Assembly (NCBI GenBank): GCA_964035575.1
Contig: OZ037875.1
Coordinates: 806,001 to 870,000 of the forward strand
From: Rhynchopus sp. YZ270_cl-10
Lineage: Eukaryota > Euglenozoa > Diplonemea > Diplonemida > Diplonemidae
DNA length: 64,000 nucleotides
Direction: 5' to 3'
A model generated the notes under the pieces. The model saw only the letters and a list, made by a program, of their open reading frames with translations, was not told where the DNA came from and made no database searches. The position numbers were made by a program, and so were the translations under genes. Positions within the stretch are counted from its first letter, which is position 1; each line of letters opens with the position of its first letter. This document shows, piece by piece, positions 1 to 10,083 of this stretch.

Positions 1-13
1 CCTTGGTCCGGGG

Positions 14-2857
14 ATGGTCCTGTATATGCACAAGATCGACGCTGCAGACTCGCTGGGCGCTTCGTCGCCGATTCCATCACATTTTACGAGCACTGCGACG
101 AGCGTTGCACCATCCCCTCCTGTGGGCCGCCTGACACCTCCACCACCACATGCAGAGGAGAGGGTGAGGGATGTGTCCCCTTTGGCACCGCTGCCACCTG
201 ATTTGAATCAAGAGGTGCGGAGGGAAGAACGGTCGTCGTTTTCAAGCTTTATGACGTCAGGGCAGAGACAGGAGGAGGTTAACACAAAGTCGGGGACTCC
301 TCTGTTAGCGTTTTCCATGCCGCAGAGGCACGTTGCACCGACACCACCGCAGAGCGTTGCTTCTTCTTCTGTACCACCACCACTGTCACGGCAGACTGAG
401 CCGCAACGTGCCCAGAGTCCATCCTGGCAGCAACATGCCCCTAGTGTCACACCGCAGACGCAGGCAAGAGCAGAACCCCTAGTCTATACACACCAAGGGC
501 GTAACGCAACCCCGCAGGGGCGGAATGCAACTCCACGTAGTGTGTCTCCGGTGCGCCCGTTGGCGAGGATGGATATCCATGGAACCCCTATAGAGGATAA
601 AGGGAGGAGTGGGGGTGGTAGGGCGGACCCCCTGTGGGACTCAGCAAACCTCAGCCAAGAGCAGAACCGGCTGCAGGAAAAGCTTCTTGGGGAGTTTGAG
701 GCGATGTCGAAGGAGGAGAGGGTGCGGGTAGGTGGGCATAGCACGCCGACGCATCAGGGGTCGCCTGCGGTGGGGGTACCCCCGAAGCACAGTAGTACCG
801 CGCCATCGCCGACTGCGGCGCTTGAGTCGCGCATCAAAACCCTCCGCGCAGAGAACGCCAAACTGCGCCTCAACGCCTCCACCACCAGCGTGGTGTCGGA
901 CACACCGACCACCTCCCCAGCTCCGTTGCGGTACAATGCGGCATCACCTTCGGTCTCTGCGGCACGCTCGCGCGCAATGACACCACCACCTCCTCCACAG
1001 GCAGTCGTTCCAGCCAAAGAAGCAGAAGACGTCAAAGCCTTGGTAATCACCTGCTCCGATCTTGCCCGCACCCGGCATGAATTGGAGATAGAATTAGACG
1101 AAATGAAGCAGGCCTGGACCGGAGAACGCCGCCTCCGCATGACCGACTGGGAAGACGAGCACCGCGCCTGGTCTGAAAGACAGCAGGATCTCATCCGCTC
1201 CTGGGAAGCCGACAAACACATTCTCTTGGAGCCAGGCAGCGTCGAACCGGTTCTCCTTCTTGACATCCACGAGAAATGGGAGCGTCTCAAACAAAACCCT
1301 ACAGACACCCCACGGCACAACACATCCCTTGTTGAAGGAAAGTGGGCAATGGAGAAGACACGGCTGATTGAAGAGATCACGCAGTTGACGAGACAAAGGG
1401 AAGAGGACAACGTACGCAAGGTGAATGAAAAGCGTGCCTTCTTAGAAGCCTTGCGGCGGAAGAAGCGGGAGAAGGATGCAGAGGTTGCGAGGTTGAAGCA
1501 GAGCCTTTCGCAGAGCAGGCATGATACGGAAGAGAATAAGCAGAGGGTCGTTGCAGCGAGCCATAACATTGCGACATTGAGGCAGAAGCTTATAGCAGCG
1601 CACCCTAGCACTACACCCGACGAATCGAAGCAGATTGTGAATTCGATCACAGAAAAAGCGATGCTCACACTGCGGGTAACAAGCCTCCGTTCGCAGCATT
1701 CGCATCTCGCGGAATCACTAACCCGTGAGACTGCCCGGCGGAAACACCTTCACAATACCCTAGAAGACATCAAAGGGGGGATCCGAGCTATCGTCCGCAT
1801 GCGCCCCGTTCTCCCCCACGACCTCCAGCATGAGTCGGAGATAACAGACCTCCACCCACGCAGCTCTGTTGCCGTCACCTCTGGGAACAGCATCGTTGTC
1901 TCTTCACCTACCACTGGAAGCAAAGAATACGCCTTCTACAGAGTCTTCGACCCCGAGGTAGGACAGGAAGGGGTCTTCTCCGAGGTACGCCCATTGGTGC
2001 AGTCGACCATCGATGGCTTCAATGCATGTGTCATGGCCTATGGGCAGACAGGGTCAGGGAAGACGTATACCATAATGGGTGATCCAAAGCGGCGTGCGTC
2101 GCGTGGTGTGCTTCCCCGTGCAGTGGAGGAGCTCTTCGCGTTTGTAAAGAAGTTGAACTGTGAGTTCCGTATTAAGTGTTCAATGATTGAGTTGTATTTG
2201 GATACTTTGAATGATTTGTTGACGCCAGATCAAAAGAAGTGTGAGTTGAGGCAGTTGCCCACAGGTCTGCAGATTACCTGTACTGATAAGGAGGTGAGTG
2301 GGCTGGAGGAGACGTTGCAGCTGTTGAAGGATGGGACGGCGCAGCGTCAGGTGCATTCTACGTTGATCAACCCAAAGAGCTCGCGGTCGCATGCGGTGTT
2401 CACGCTTGCTTTGACGATGCGGATGAATGGCAGCGAGACCACCTCGAAGCTCTCTTTCGTTGATTTAGCAGGTTCCGAGCGGGTGAAGGTGAGTCACAGT
2501 AAGGGCGAGCGTTTGAAGGAAGCTCAAATGATCAACAAAAGTTTGAGTGCACTTGGAGATGTTGTGTCATGTCTGTCGCAGAAGGGATCCAGTCGCAACT
2601 TTGTTCCATACCGCAACAGCAAGCTGACAATGATCCTGCAGGAGGCCCTGGGGGGCAACTCCAAAACGGTGCTCTTCGCCTGTGTCTGCCCAGCAGAGAG
2701 CGGCGTGTCGAATATCAGCGAAACCATCAGCACCCTTGTCTTCGCCTCGCGTGTCAAGCACGTCTACAACCCGTACCTCAGAAACATTACCAGAGTGCAG
2801 AACCTCGCCATAGTGGATGCAAACGAAAGACTAGAGGAGGACGTAGAGGTGCCCTGA
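14..2857 (+). CDS. Kinesin-14 family C-terminal motor protein
   Basis: A 947-residue kinesin with its motor at the C-terminus, as in the minus-end-directed kinesin-14 (Ncd/KIFC) group that works in spindles and on microtubule cargo. Residues 1-330 are low-complexity, Pro/Ser/Thr-rich and probably disordered. Residues about 340-590 are charged and helical, fitting a dimerising coiled coil. The neck ends in a typical kinesin-14 stretch (LHNTLEDIKG) at about 580-590, leading directly into the motor (about 590-925). Visible motor motifs are the P-loop GQTGSGKT (about 677-684), switch I NPKSSRSH (about 786) and switch II DLAGSE (about 816). All are intact, so an active ATPase is likely. The first ATG is 13 bases from the window edge and no in-frame stop precedes it, so the true N-terminus may lie outside. 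Family assignment is firm; the cargo is unknown. Confidence 0.95.
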   Translation: MVLYMHKIDAADSLGASSPIPSHFTSTATSVAPSPPVGRLTPPPPHAEERVRDVSPLAPLPPDLNQEVRREERSSFSSFMTSGQRQEEVNTKSGTPLLAFSMPQRHVAPTPPQSVASSSVPPPLSRQTEPQRAQSPSWQQHAPSVTPQTQARAEPLVYTHQGRNATPQGRNATPRSVSPVRPLARMDIHGTPIEDKGRSGGGRADPLWDSANLSQEQNRLQEKLLGEFEAMSKEERVRVGGHSTPTHQGSPAVGVPPKHSSTAPSPTAALESRIKTLRAENAKLRLNASTTSVVSDTPTTSPAPLRYNAASPSVSAARSRAMTPPPPPQAVVPAKEAEDVKALVITCSDLARTRHELEIELDEMKQAWTGERRLRMTDWEDEHRAWSERQQDLIRSWEADKHILLEPGSVEPVLLLDIHEKWERLKQNPTDTPRHNTSLVEGKWAMEKTRLIEEITQLTRQREEDNVRKVNEKRAFLEALRRKKREKDAEVARLKQSLSQSRHDTEENKQRVVAASHNIATLRQKLIAAHPSTTPDESKQIVNSITEKAMLTLRVTSLRSQHSHLAESLTRETARRKHLHNTLEDIKGGIRAIVRMRPVLPHDLQHESEITDLHPRSSVAVTSGNSIVVSSPTTGSKEYAFYRVFDPEVGQEGVFSEVRPLVQSTIDGFNACVMAYGQTGSGKTYTIMGDPKRRASRGVLPRAVEELFAFVKKLNCEFRIKCSMIELYLDTLNDLLTPDQKKCELRQLPTGLQITCTDKEVSGLEETLQLLKDGTAQRQVHSTLINPKSSRSHAVFTLALTMRMNGSETTSKLSFVDLAGSERVKVSHSKGERLKEAQMINKSLSALGDVVSCLSQKGSSRNFVPYRNSKLTMILQEALGGNSKTVLFACVCPAESGVSNISETISTLVFASRVKHVYNPYLRNITRVQNLAIVDANERLEEDVEVP

Positions 2858-3817
2858 AGAGATAAAGAAAAAGTGCATCCAGTAAAGGCGATGAGTGCAG
2901 AGCCTATGTGATACTCGAATAGAAGGGTTGGATCGGTTTTGGCAAAAAAAAAAAATTTAGAAAATGCAAAACCCCGACCCATTTACCAAAAGAGCTTTTG
3001 CTCTGTTTTAGATTTTTTTTTTTTTTAGTGCCTGCGTCCGCCGAAATGTACGATGAGGCGTTAGCACTTTCAACCCGATTTTACTGAGTTTTTTTTCTTT
3101 TTCTTTTTCTTTTTTGTGTCTGTTTTTAGTAGGAACAGACATCCATTTTTGTTGCTTTCTTTATTCTTTTCACGACTTTCCCCCCAAAAAATGTTGTCAC
3201 TATTTAAAAAGCACTTTTCTGCCGCACTCTTTAGTGAAGAGGTGTACTGTCTGTACGCATCTATCGGATTTCCTTTGGAAGTTGACAACCCCTCAGGGAA
3301 ATACTGCTTCTTTATTTCCCTGGAGAAAATGGTTATTTTGGGAGGGCCAGTTTAGATATTATAGCAGATGAATTGATCCGTACCTCCACCTACGTCCCAC
3401 ATCCCCCATCCCCTCCCCGCCCCCAGTTAGAACGTTGTCGGTTCGGGAAAAAATCATTCGCTCCCCCTCCCCCTTTTTTTTGTAACAGCTAGTCCAAGCG
3501 AGTCTTCAGCTTGTCCAACCAAATAACATTATTTTGGGCCTCAAAGAAGTTTCCTCTTCACGGCCAGGGAGTCAGGTGTGGGTGATCTATGAACGGGGAG
3601 AGATTTTTTCACTAGCTCTCAGTAAGCTCTCACAGGCTCTCACAGACTCTCACAAGCTCTCACAAGGTCTGTTACGTGTCCCACGGAGACGATCATAGAT
3701 CACCCAGTCAGGTGGGAGGTAATAAAAATATCATTCACAGAATATTTATTACACACTTTACGCACAAAACAAAATCACCAGCAAACATACTCCTTTCTCC
3801 TTCCTCTCCTTCCTCTC
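2858..3817. other. Intergenic stretch with R5 fragment and MITE
   Basis: About 960 bases without a credible gene. It holds poly-A and poly-T runs, an R5 copy at about 3027-3080, a 128-bp MITE at 3579-3706, and a pyrimidine-rich leader (about 3787-3815) just before the next ATG. Confidence 0.7.
3579..3706. mobile_element. hAT-like MITE with 8-bp target duplication
   Basis: The ends form a perfect 14-bp inverted repeat (TGGGTGATCTATGA and its complement). The element is flanked by identical 8-bp direct repeats GTCAGGTG at 3571-3578 and 3707-3714. Inside lies a short tandem array of CTCTCACA-type units. An 8-bp duplication is the habit of the hAT superfamily. The element has no coding capacity, so it is non-autonomous. 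Intact ends suggest a fairly recent insertion. Confidence 0.8.
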
Positions 3818-5074
3818 ATGGAGGTCACCTTGGAGTGCACCTCTACTGGGGAACAGCATGTCGTCGAGGTGGGGGTTGGTGATAGTGTGGGTGATGTGAA
3901 AAAATTGGCACTTACGGTGTTCAAGACCACTGCCCCCACCACTGCGACGCTCCTCCACTCTGTACAGGGCACGCAGCAGGAGCTCGCAGACACGACACAG
4001 CTCGCCGACTGCCACATCACCTCGGGGGAGACGCTGTGCGTCACCTTCTCTACTGCAGCCTGTACTTGGCAGCTGGGTGAATACGAGACAACGTACTCCT
4101 GCAAGACATCTGCAGTATGCGACGGATACTTTGTTGGGGGCGACGCTGAGGGCTTTGCGCTCATCAACCTGCACACCGGAGCAACACAACTGTTCGAAGC
4201 GCCTGGCCATATGGAAGGAGAGAGGTCCGTTGCCTTGACGCCTACAGCAGTGGTGTTTTCTGAGGGCCCCCGCGTGTACTTTATTAACAGGAAGACGGGA
4301 GAGCAGAAGGCTATCACGCTCACTACGGTGGTCATGAGGGTAGCAGGCATGCCCCACACGGAAGACGTTATTGTTGGCTGCGACCGCGCGCTGGCCCGGT
4401 ACTCACCAGAAGGCACTATCGTGGGCACCTACTGGGGTGGCGAGGGGCTGCAAAGCTTTTCCGTCTCGGAGTCGCACCGCCTCTGCCTCACTGCGCACAA
4501 CAAAACCATCCTCGATGCCCTGCCCATACGTGGCCCACTCGTTTCCCCAGTGGGCATCCAGAAACCCGCCTCGCAGTTCTCACCCGACGGACGTCTGTTT
4601 CTCTGCCATTCTCAGAACCCGGCGCCCGACCTGGTTGTTGCAGACAGTGTCGAGGCAAGCATAGTGTGTCGTGTCAAGGCAGCAGAGGACATCGAGTCTG
4701 CCTGCTTCGGAGCGTGCTCCAAAGTCGTCTTCACCTGCGGTGGTGCAACCGTTGCCAGCTGGGATGCTGCCACAGGCTGGCGTCTCGGGTGTATTGAACG
4801 TAAGATTTTTGGACGCTTTATCGCTGCCTGTCCTGACGGCGCAAAGCTTCTGGTCGCACACCGCAGGGAGATTCTTATCTTGAACATGGACGACGAATTC
4901 ACTTATGACCCACCCGAGTTCATTTCGCCTGGTTCTTCCATCATCCATCTCGGTGAGTTCAGGGAGGGAGACGACCCCGATGAGCAGAAGGCAGCCTCAA
5001 CCGATTCAAAAAGCAAAAAACAGAAAACACGGGCGACAACAAGCAAGAGCACCTGCAAGTGTTCTGTGGCATAA
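3818..5074 (+). CDS. Ubiquitin-like / beta-propeller protein with CaaX tail
   Basis: A 418-residue protein. Residues 1-80 look ubiquitin-like: a beta strand, a turn, then a GDSVGDVKKLA-type helix, and strands ending in TSGETLCVTF. The same region aligns by eye with the N-terminus of the leucine-rich repeat protein at 10819. Residues about 95-360 contain repeated strand-rich units of WD40/quinoprotein-like type (FSPDGRLFL, CPDGAKLLVA), fitting a beta-propeller. The tail is rich in Lys/Ser/Thr and ends CKCSVA, a CaaX box with an extra upstream Cys, as in H-Ras. I infer a lipid-anchored scaffold at a membrane with a built-in ubiquitin-like head; no enzyme motif is visible. Only 211 bp separate it from the next gene. 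Specific function unknown. Confidence 0.85.
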   Translation: MEVTLECTSTGEQHVVEVGVGDSVGDVKKLALTVFKTTAPTTATLLHSVQGTQQELADTTQLADCHITSGETLCVTFSTAACTWQLGEYETTYSCKTSAVCDGYFVGGDAEGFALINLHTGATQLFEAPGHMEGERSVALTPTAVVFSEGPRVYFINRKTGEQKAITLTTVVMRVAGMPHTEDVIVGCDRALARYSPEGTIVGTYWGGEGLQSFSVSESHRLCLTAHNKTILDALPIRGPLVSPVGIQKPASQFSPDGRLFLCHSQNPAPDLVVADSVEASIVCRVKAAEDIESACFGACSKVVFTCGGATVASWDAATGWRLGCIERKIFGRFIAACPDGAKLLVAHRREILILNMDDEFTYDPPEFISPGSSIIHLGEFREGDDPDEQKAASTDSKSKKQKTRATTSKSTCKCSVA

Positions 5075-5213
5075 GGGGGTGTGGTGGGTAGGGTTAGTGA
5101 ATTTGGGCACAGCGTGCCAAGTTTGCTCCATGTCTTGTCTGTCCAGACTTCATTCCAGAAGCTGTGCGAGATTGCAAAGGTTGACCATTTCCATCACCTC
5201 TTTTTTATTTTTT

Positions 5214-5249
5214 GAACATGCCCACCCAACTCATCCCCCCTCCACCCAG
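5214..5249 (+). promoter_or_regulatory. Pyrimidine tract and AG acceptor before channel gene
   Basis: A C/T-rich tract ends in CCACCCAG 36 bases before the channel start codon. The same junction (CAG followed by GCAATACAC) occurs at 12331 upstream of the cyclase gene. It could be a trans-splice acceptor or the 3' end of a 5'-UTR intron; sequence alone cannot tell. Confidence 0.45.
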
Positions 5250-5285
5250 GCAATACACGTACGTTACATATGTGACACATTAGCG

Positions 5286-7988
5286 ATGCCCCCCAGCAAG
5301 TCTAAAGAGGTGAATCCACGTGAGCAGACGCAACGTGCGGACACTTTGCTCCGGTTCCTCGAGCATAATGTGGACAAGTACCAGACGCGGACACGCATCT
5401 TTTTTTATGGGTTCTTTATTGTGTGTTTGTGGTTGGCGGGGTGGTTTGAGGGCAACCCGACGGGGTCTGGTACGGAGGACTTTTATCAGTTCATTGCAGC
5501 GAAGGCACGCCTGAATGAGGAGGACTTCCACAAGACTGTGAGCGATCACGACAAACTTTGGAAATGGATGAGTGACACCATCCCACCTCTGATGGTCGAA
5601 AGCAAGGACCCAAACCAGCTCCGCTCCCTTGTCCTCATCCGGCAGTACCGCGCGACGTTCAACAAGGAAAACTGCAACAAGTGTGACGAATGCAAAAAGC
5701 TCAACATGGTACCGGAACATATTGTAAACCGCTTCCGCACAACCTGCACGACGCTGTACGATGACGACAGCCTTGAGACAGCTGACTTCACTGCGTACAA
5801 CACGCAGCCATTTAAGCTCAACGCACCACCATGGACGACCAATGCGTACCGCGATGCTAAGGAGGATCACAAGGCCGGTCGGAGCAGGCAGGCACGCTCG
5901 CTTGTGATGCATGGCGAGATTGCTACATATTCCGCAATAGACAAAAGCTACTCGGTGTACTACTTGTTTGATAGCACAAAGAAAGATGTCGAGGATAACC
6001 TGGCGGACCTCCAGCGCGCGTCGTGGATCGATGTGAACACACGCGCCCTGATTGTCGAGGTCATGACATACAACCCCTCGCAAGACCGCTACCTTCTCAC
6101 CTCCTTTCTCACAGAGATCGCGACCTCGGGTGCGTTTGTCAATACCATTTTTGGGGAGCGCTTCAGCATCTTCACGCTTGACAATGCGAGGGGGATCGGC
6201 ATTCTTGTGTCACATATTCTGAGCTTCGTTCTGATTCTCATTGACGCCGGGCTGTCTGTGTTCTATGTGATCAAAAACCGTGCGTTAACGCAGGGTCAGC
6301 ATTGGACACGACGTTGTCTGGCTCCATTTACGTTTTTCCGGTTGCTTCAGATGGTTGCGTTTGGATTGTATATGAATGCAGCGTATTATCGGATGCGGCT
6401 GTGGATGGCGGGGAGCGAGGCAGGGTCTGTTGTGAGCAAGGATTTGATTGACGAGTTTGAGGTGAACCGGGCTAGGGAGGCTGCAGAGCAGCTAGCGTTG
6501 TGGGAGTGGCTCGCACAGTATGCGGCGGATTTTGGGAAGGCGCGCGATTTTTTGGCGCTGACATCGCTGTTTTCTTGGCTGCGCATCTTTGAGTTTATGC
6601 AGCACTTCTCTCGCCTCTCCGTTCTCACCCAAACCATTTCCTCATCACTGCGTGACTGCGTTGCGATATCCATCATCTTTTGCATCATCATTTTCGGCTT
6701 CTCTATCTCCTTTACAATGCTCTGGGGTGGTCTATCGCAGTACCGTACTATTCCACAGGCTGCAACCACTCTGATGATCATTGCGCAAACCGGAGGCACC
6801 GTACAGTACAAACAACAGGAGGAGCAGCATCCGTTGTCCGCCCCCGCCTTTGTCATCACATACCTTGCGTTGACAACGTTCATCATCGTGAACATGGTGA
6901 TTTCAGTTATTACCATAGGATTTAAAATGGTTCAAGATGCCATGCCAAGGGGAGAGTCCTGGTCAGTTTCCGCTTTTGTACATGATATAAAAAAGTTTTG
7001 TAGTCAACGTCGCGACGAATGCTGTCCATACGACGATTCTGAGGACGAAACCGACGTCGAAGGAGGAGGACCTACCACAAAGGAAAAGGGTACACTTGAT
7101 ATGCGAACACTATACCGTATTCACGAAGTGCTATCTCATAAGGTGCAGCGTGAAGGGGCATCGGGGAGCATGTCGCTCACTAACAAGGAGGTGGCAGCGC
7201 TTATCCTTAATGCAGGTATTCATATTAAACCGCATCTCATTGGAAAGATATTCTCGAAATCTGCTGGAGAAATCCGCGCAACCTCCACAGCAATCAAAGT
7301 GTCGAGCGAAGGGTCGGCAGATATCAGTGATACCATGGCGTTGATTGAGGTTTTCGTAAAAAAGCTCAGCCACATCGATGACAATACAAAGCGTGTTGCG
7401 AATTTGCAGGCAACCTTAGACACCTCTCGCGCCCTAGTCAAAACGGTGGCAACAATCCAAGAGGGATTTCTCTCTCGCCTTGCAACACAACAGCAGGCGA
7501 CTACCGAAATGATTGACCTATTTGAGCGTGCAGATGCGTTAGTAGACGAAACGAATGCATTGTGTGATTTGTGTAGGGCGTTGACGACGGGGTGTATTGA
7601 GGCTGGAGGGATTTTGAAGAATTCTGCTCAACAGAGCCATCAGGCGGAGGCCATCGCGAAGGAGGCGCAAGATAAAATGGCGCGATTGATTCGTCTGATC
7701 CGTAGTACCCTAGAAGGTGCAGTGCCAACAACGATGCTGCGTGAGGACGCTCCACTCCTAGTTAAAAAGGCGCAAGGTAAGTCCTTCATAAGCTCAGTAG
7801 AACACTACGACTTTACCAACCAAGACGCAGAGCGAACCTATGAAGAGCCAGCCCGCGTTGCTCCTCCAATAGACGCTCAAAGACTCAGCGAATTCATCAA
7901 ACTTGCAGACACTGGAGGTACCGCCAAGGCAGACCGAAAGCGTTCTGAAAAAAAGAAGAAAAAAAAGAAGAAGGGAGAGAGAGTCTAA
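5286..7988 (+). CDS. Polycystin-like (TRPP/PKD2) cation channel
   Basis: A 900-residue channel starting at MPPSKSKE; the frame is open farther upstream, but this ATG follows the acceptor-like tract and sits just before TM1. TM1 is at about 36-52, followed by a long extracellular loop. At about 245-285 comes the polycystin signature WIDVNTRALIVEVMTYNPS. Then follow S2 (about 305-330), S3 (about 345-370), and S4-S5 (about 420-480, with FSRLSVLTQTISSSLRD as the S4-S5 linker). A short pore region precedes S6 at about 521-546. The cytoplasmic C-terminus contains an acidic patch, helical segments (about 690-830) and a Lys-rich end. Polycystins are non-selective or calcium-permeable channels, often ciliary. 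The pore filter deviates from vertebrate PKD2, so selectivity cannot be read. Confidence 0.9.
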   Translation: MPPSKSKEVNPREQTQRADTLLRFLEHNVDKYQTRTRIFFYGFFIVCLWLAGWFEGNPTGSGTEDFYQFIAAKARLNEEDFHKTVSDHDKLWKWMSDTIPPLMVESKDPNQLRSLVLIRQYRATFNKENCNKCDECKKLNMVPEHIVNRFRTTCTTLYDDDSLETADFTAYNTQPFKLNAPPWTTNAYRDAKEDHKAGRSRQARSLVMHGEIATYSAIDKSYSVYYLFDSTKKDVEDNLADLQRASWIDVNTRALIVEVMTYNPSQDRYLLTSFLTEIATSGAFVNTIFGERFSIFTLDNARGIGILVSHILSFVLILIDAGLSVFYVIKNRALTQGQHWTRRCLAPFTFFRLLQMVAFGLYMNAAYYRMRLWMAGSEAGSVVSKDLIDEFEVNRAREAAEQLALWEWLAQYAADFGKARDFLALTSLFSWLRIFEFMQHFSRLSVLTQTISSSLRDCVAISIIFCIIIFGFSISFTMLWGGLSQYRTIPQAATTLMIIAQTGGTVQYKQQEEQHPLSAPAFVITYLALTTFIIVNMVISVITIGFKMVQDAMPRGESWSVSAFVHDIKKFCSQRRDECCPYDDSEDETDVEGGGPTTKEKGTLDMRTLYRIHEVLSHKVQREGASGSMSLTNKEVAALILNAGIHIKPHLIGKIFSKSAGEIRATSTAIKVSSEGSADISDTMALIEVFVKKLSHIDDNTKRVANLQATLDTSRALVKTVATIQEGFLSRLATQQQATTEMIDLFERADALVDETNALCDLCRALTTGCIEAGGILKNSAQQSHQAEAIAKEAQDKMARLIRLIRSTLEGAVPTTMLREDAPLLVKKAQGKSFISSVEHYDFTNQDAERTYEEPARVAPPIDAQRLSEFIKLADTGGTAKADRKRSEKKKKKKKKGERV

Positions 7989-8020
7989 GAAATGTTGGTG
8001 GGGGGGCATTTTTTTTTTTT

Positions 8021-8083
8021 GTACAGCCAATACCAAAGGTACACTGTTCACGAGAGGGCTTTGTATTTCAAATCAACTTTTTT
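8021..8083 (+). repeat. R2 element (3' part)
   Basis: Contains the R2 core from the GGTACACTGTTCACGAGAGG segment to the TATTTCAAATCAAC tail, 40 bp downstream of the channel stop codon. Only the 3' third of the longest R2 copies (54.4 and 54.9 kb) is present. Confidence 0.75.
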
Positions 8084-8522
8084 GGTGAGCGATGTGCTCT
8101 ATGGGGGAAGAAAGGGGGTGGTTTTTTTCTTCTCGATTTGTGGTTTGAAATTACTGGGTTATTCTTGCTGAATATTACCCATTGTAGTGGATGTAGGTTT
8201 GAAAGGAGATGGAGGGTGGCTGCAATTCCCTCTGAACAAAATTCCCCTTTTGATGTGATGCTTTATGCATGAAGAAGATTTGCCCAATTGCTTGAGAATC
8301 TTTGGTGCGTAGGGCTGGTGCTTCAGAAGGGGGAAGATGAGGCTAACAATAGACGGGCGTGTTAATGCGGGGGTTTTAAAAAATAAATACCACGTACCTT
8401 TCTTGGTAAGGTTGGTCAATTGGAAGAGAACTCCCTCCTCGCTTTGTGGGTATTTTTTTGTGATTTCATCCGGGTGGTATCGTCTGTAGGTGCCTGCATC
8501 AAGAACGATTCCCTTTTTTTTA

Positions 8523-8560
8523 GGTACACTGTCACAAGAGGGCTTTGTATTTCAAGTCAT
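8523..8560 (+). repeat. R2 core fragment
   Basis: A short copy of the R2 core (GGTACACTGTCACAAGAGGG, then GTATTTCAAGTCA), preceded by an R5-like scrap (GGTGCCTGCATCAAG) at about 8490. Confidence 0.65.
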
Positions 8561-8857
8561 TTTTTTCCCCCTTCCTGCGACTATGTCAGGAAGCTTGTCA
8601 TCAACCTTTTTGTTATTTTTTTTGTGAGGGGGTTGGTACATTATGTAGACTTGCGGGGTGCAGGCAGCACATCTTTCCGTGTGTGGCAGGGCCCTTTGCT
8701 TGTTTGAGATGTGAGCGCATGGTTATGTGTATTCGTCTTTCAAGCTTTCTTTCATTCTTGTTGGGGAATAGCAACACTAGATAATCTCTGAACATAGACG
8801 TGGCAGTACTTCTCTTTATACCTTTCTTCGGGGGTGGGCAAGGTGGAAGACCATTTG

Positions 8858-9019
8858 CTGAGGGCTGAGGGCTGAGGGCTGAGGGCTGAGGGCTGAGGGC
8901 TGAGGGCTGAGGGCTGAGGGCTGAGGGCTGAGGGCTGAGGGCTGAGGGCTGAGGGCTGAGGGCTGAGGGCTGAGGGCTGAGGGCTGAGGGCTGAGGGCTG
9001 AGGGCTGAGGGCTGAGGGC
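8858..9019. repeat. 7-bp minisatellite (GGGCTGA)n
   Basis: About 23 near-perfect head-to-tail copies of a 7-bp unit. As 7 is not a multiple of 3, every frame reads the same heptapeptide pattern, which produces long but meaningless open frames. Confidence 0.97.
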
Positions 9020-10083
9020 GGGATGGGGAGGGGAGGGGAGGGGTGGGGTGATGGATGCAGATCCACACAAGCTCTTGGGCATAGGGTCACTACTTGTCTG
9101 GGCGTGCGCAACGGGTTTGTTACAACAAACGCACAGCGCCGTGCGGTGGCTGTGTTGGGTTGCGAGCTTCGCCCCAACCGCCACTGCACCGCCTTCACAA
9201 CCATCTCCGTGTGAATACCAATGACGTGCCCTGCTTTTGACAGACCTGGCACAGAGGCGTTTACACGTGTTTTTCTTTATCCGACGTCCCTTTGTTTGGA
9301 GTAGGCACGGTGCCAATGTTTGCCTTGCCCTATTTTGGCCAAATGCAACAGGTGTCCTGGAATGCTGTGGTCTCTACAGGTGGTGCGGTCTCATTGGCAG
9401 CATTGTGTGCGGGGTGGGTGGGGCAAGGAGGGGGTATGGAATAACAAAACCCCAAGGGATGTTACACGTACGCACGCTTACTGCGCTCTGTTGGGAAGAA
9501 TACTCTGGCACACAGTGCCACCTTAGCAGTATTGAGGGGAAGAGAAGGGGGTGGGTGAGGGTGGCTGCATTCAGCGAGGCTGATTGCTTCCACGCCTATG
9601 TCGTCCACAAAGAAGGTGGGTGTGTTTTGGTGATTACGTTTTGCGTTCTTGGATGTAGCTTGGATGTGGCCACGTATTTCCGTGATCTCATTTCACTGCG
9701 CAAGACGGCGTTACACGAGAGAAGCTGGGAACGCGAAGCGAGAGAACTGACAGCAGGTGCGGACGCATATGAGGGGGAAGGGGGGTGGTGAGGGTGGTGA
9801 GGGTGGGGAGGGGAGAGGGTCATGCGGAACTGCAAACCACAAAATTGTCGTGTGTTGGGTCTGCAATGCTTTTGTACAGCTACTTATGCGGTGGGAATCG
9901 ACAGATGTGAGTTTGTTGCTGGAATTCCGTGGAGTATGCTGTGCAGCTGATGAGGTGTTCAGAACGGTATTGTGCGAATGTGAGGGAGGGTGGGCGGGGG
10001 TCGTTTTCGACGTAATTTTGCACATTTTTTGCGAGTCTGTGAAGCACCGCCCCTATGTGGCAAACTGATTCGGAAATGTTACG

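Larger units (their letters stand above)
7989..10083. other. Intergenic stretch, repeats and GC-richer tract
   Basis: No convincing gene. Two R2 copies and a 7-bp minisatellite occupy 8.0-9.0 kb. From about 9.05 to 10.08 kb the base composition becomes GC-richer and gene-like, with open frames of up to about 180 codons, but none resembles a known family. It may be decayed coding sequence related to the adjoining ankyrin remnant. Confidence 0.5.

Noticed and set aside
754-1668. 304-codon minus-strand frame opposite the kinesin
   Set aside because: Shadow of the kinesin coiled-coil region; no domain and no independent codon pattern.
8613-9316. Long minus-strand frames around 8.6-9.3 kb
   Set aside because: They are produced by the 7-bp minisatellite, which is open in every frame.
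9237-9791. 184-codon plus-strand frame in the GC-richer tract
   Set aside because: No recognisable domain, poor start context and Gly/Arg-rich ends. At best decayed coding sequence.
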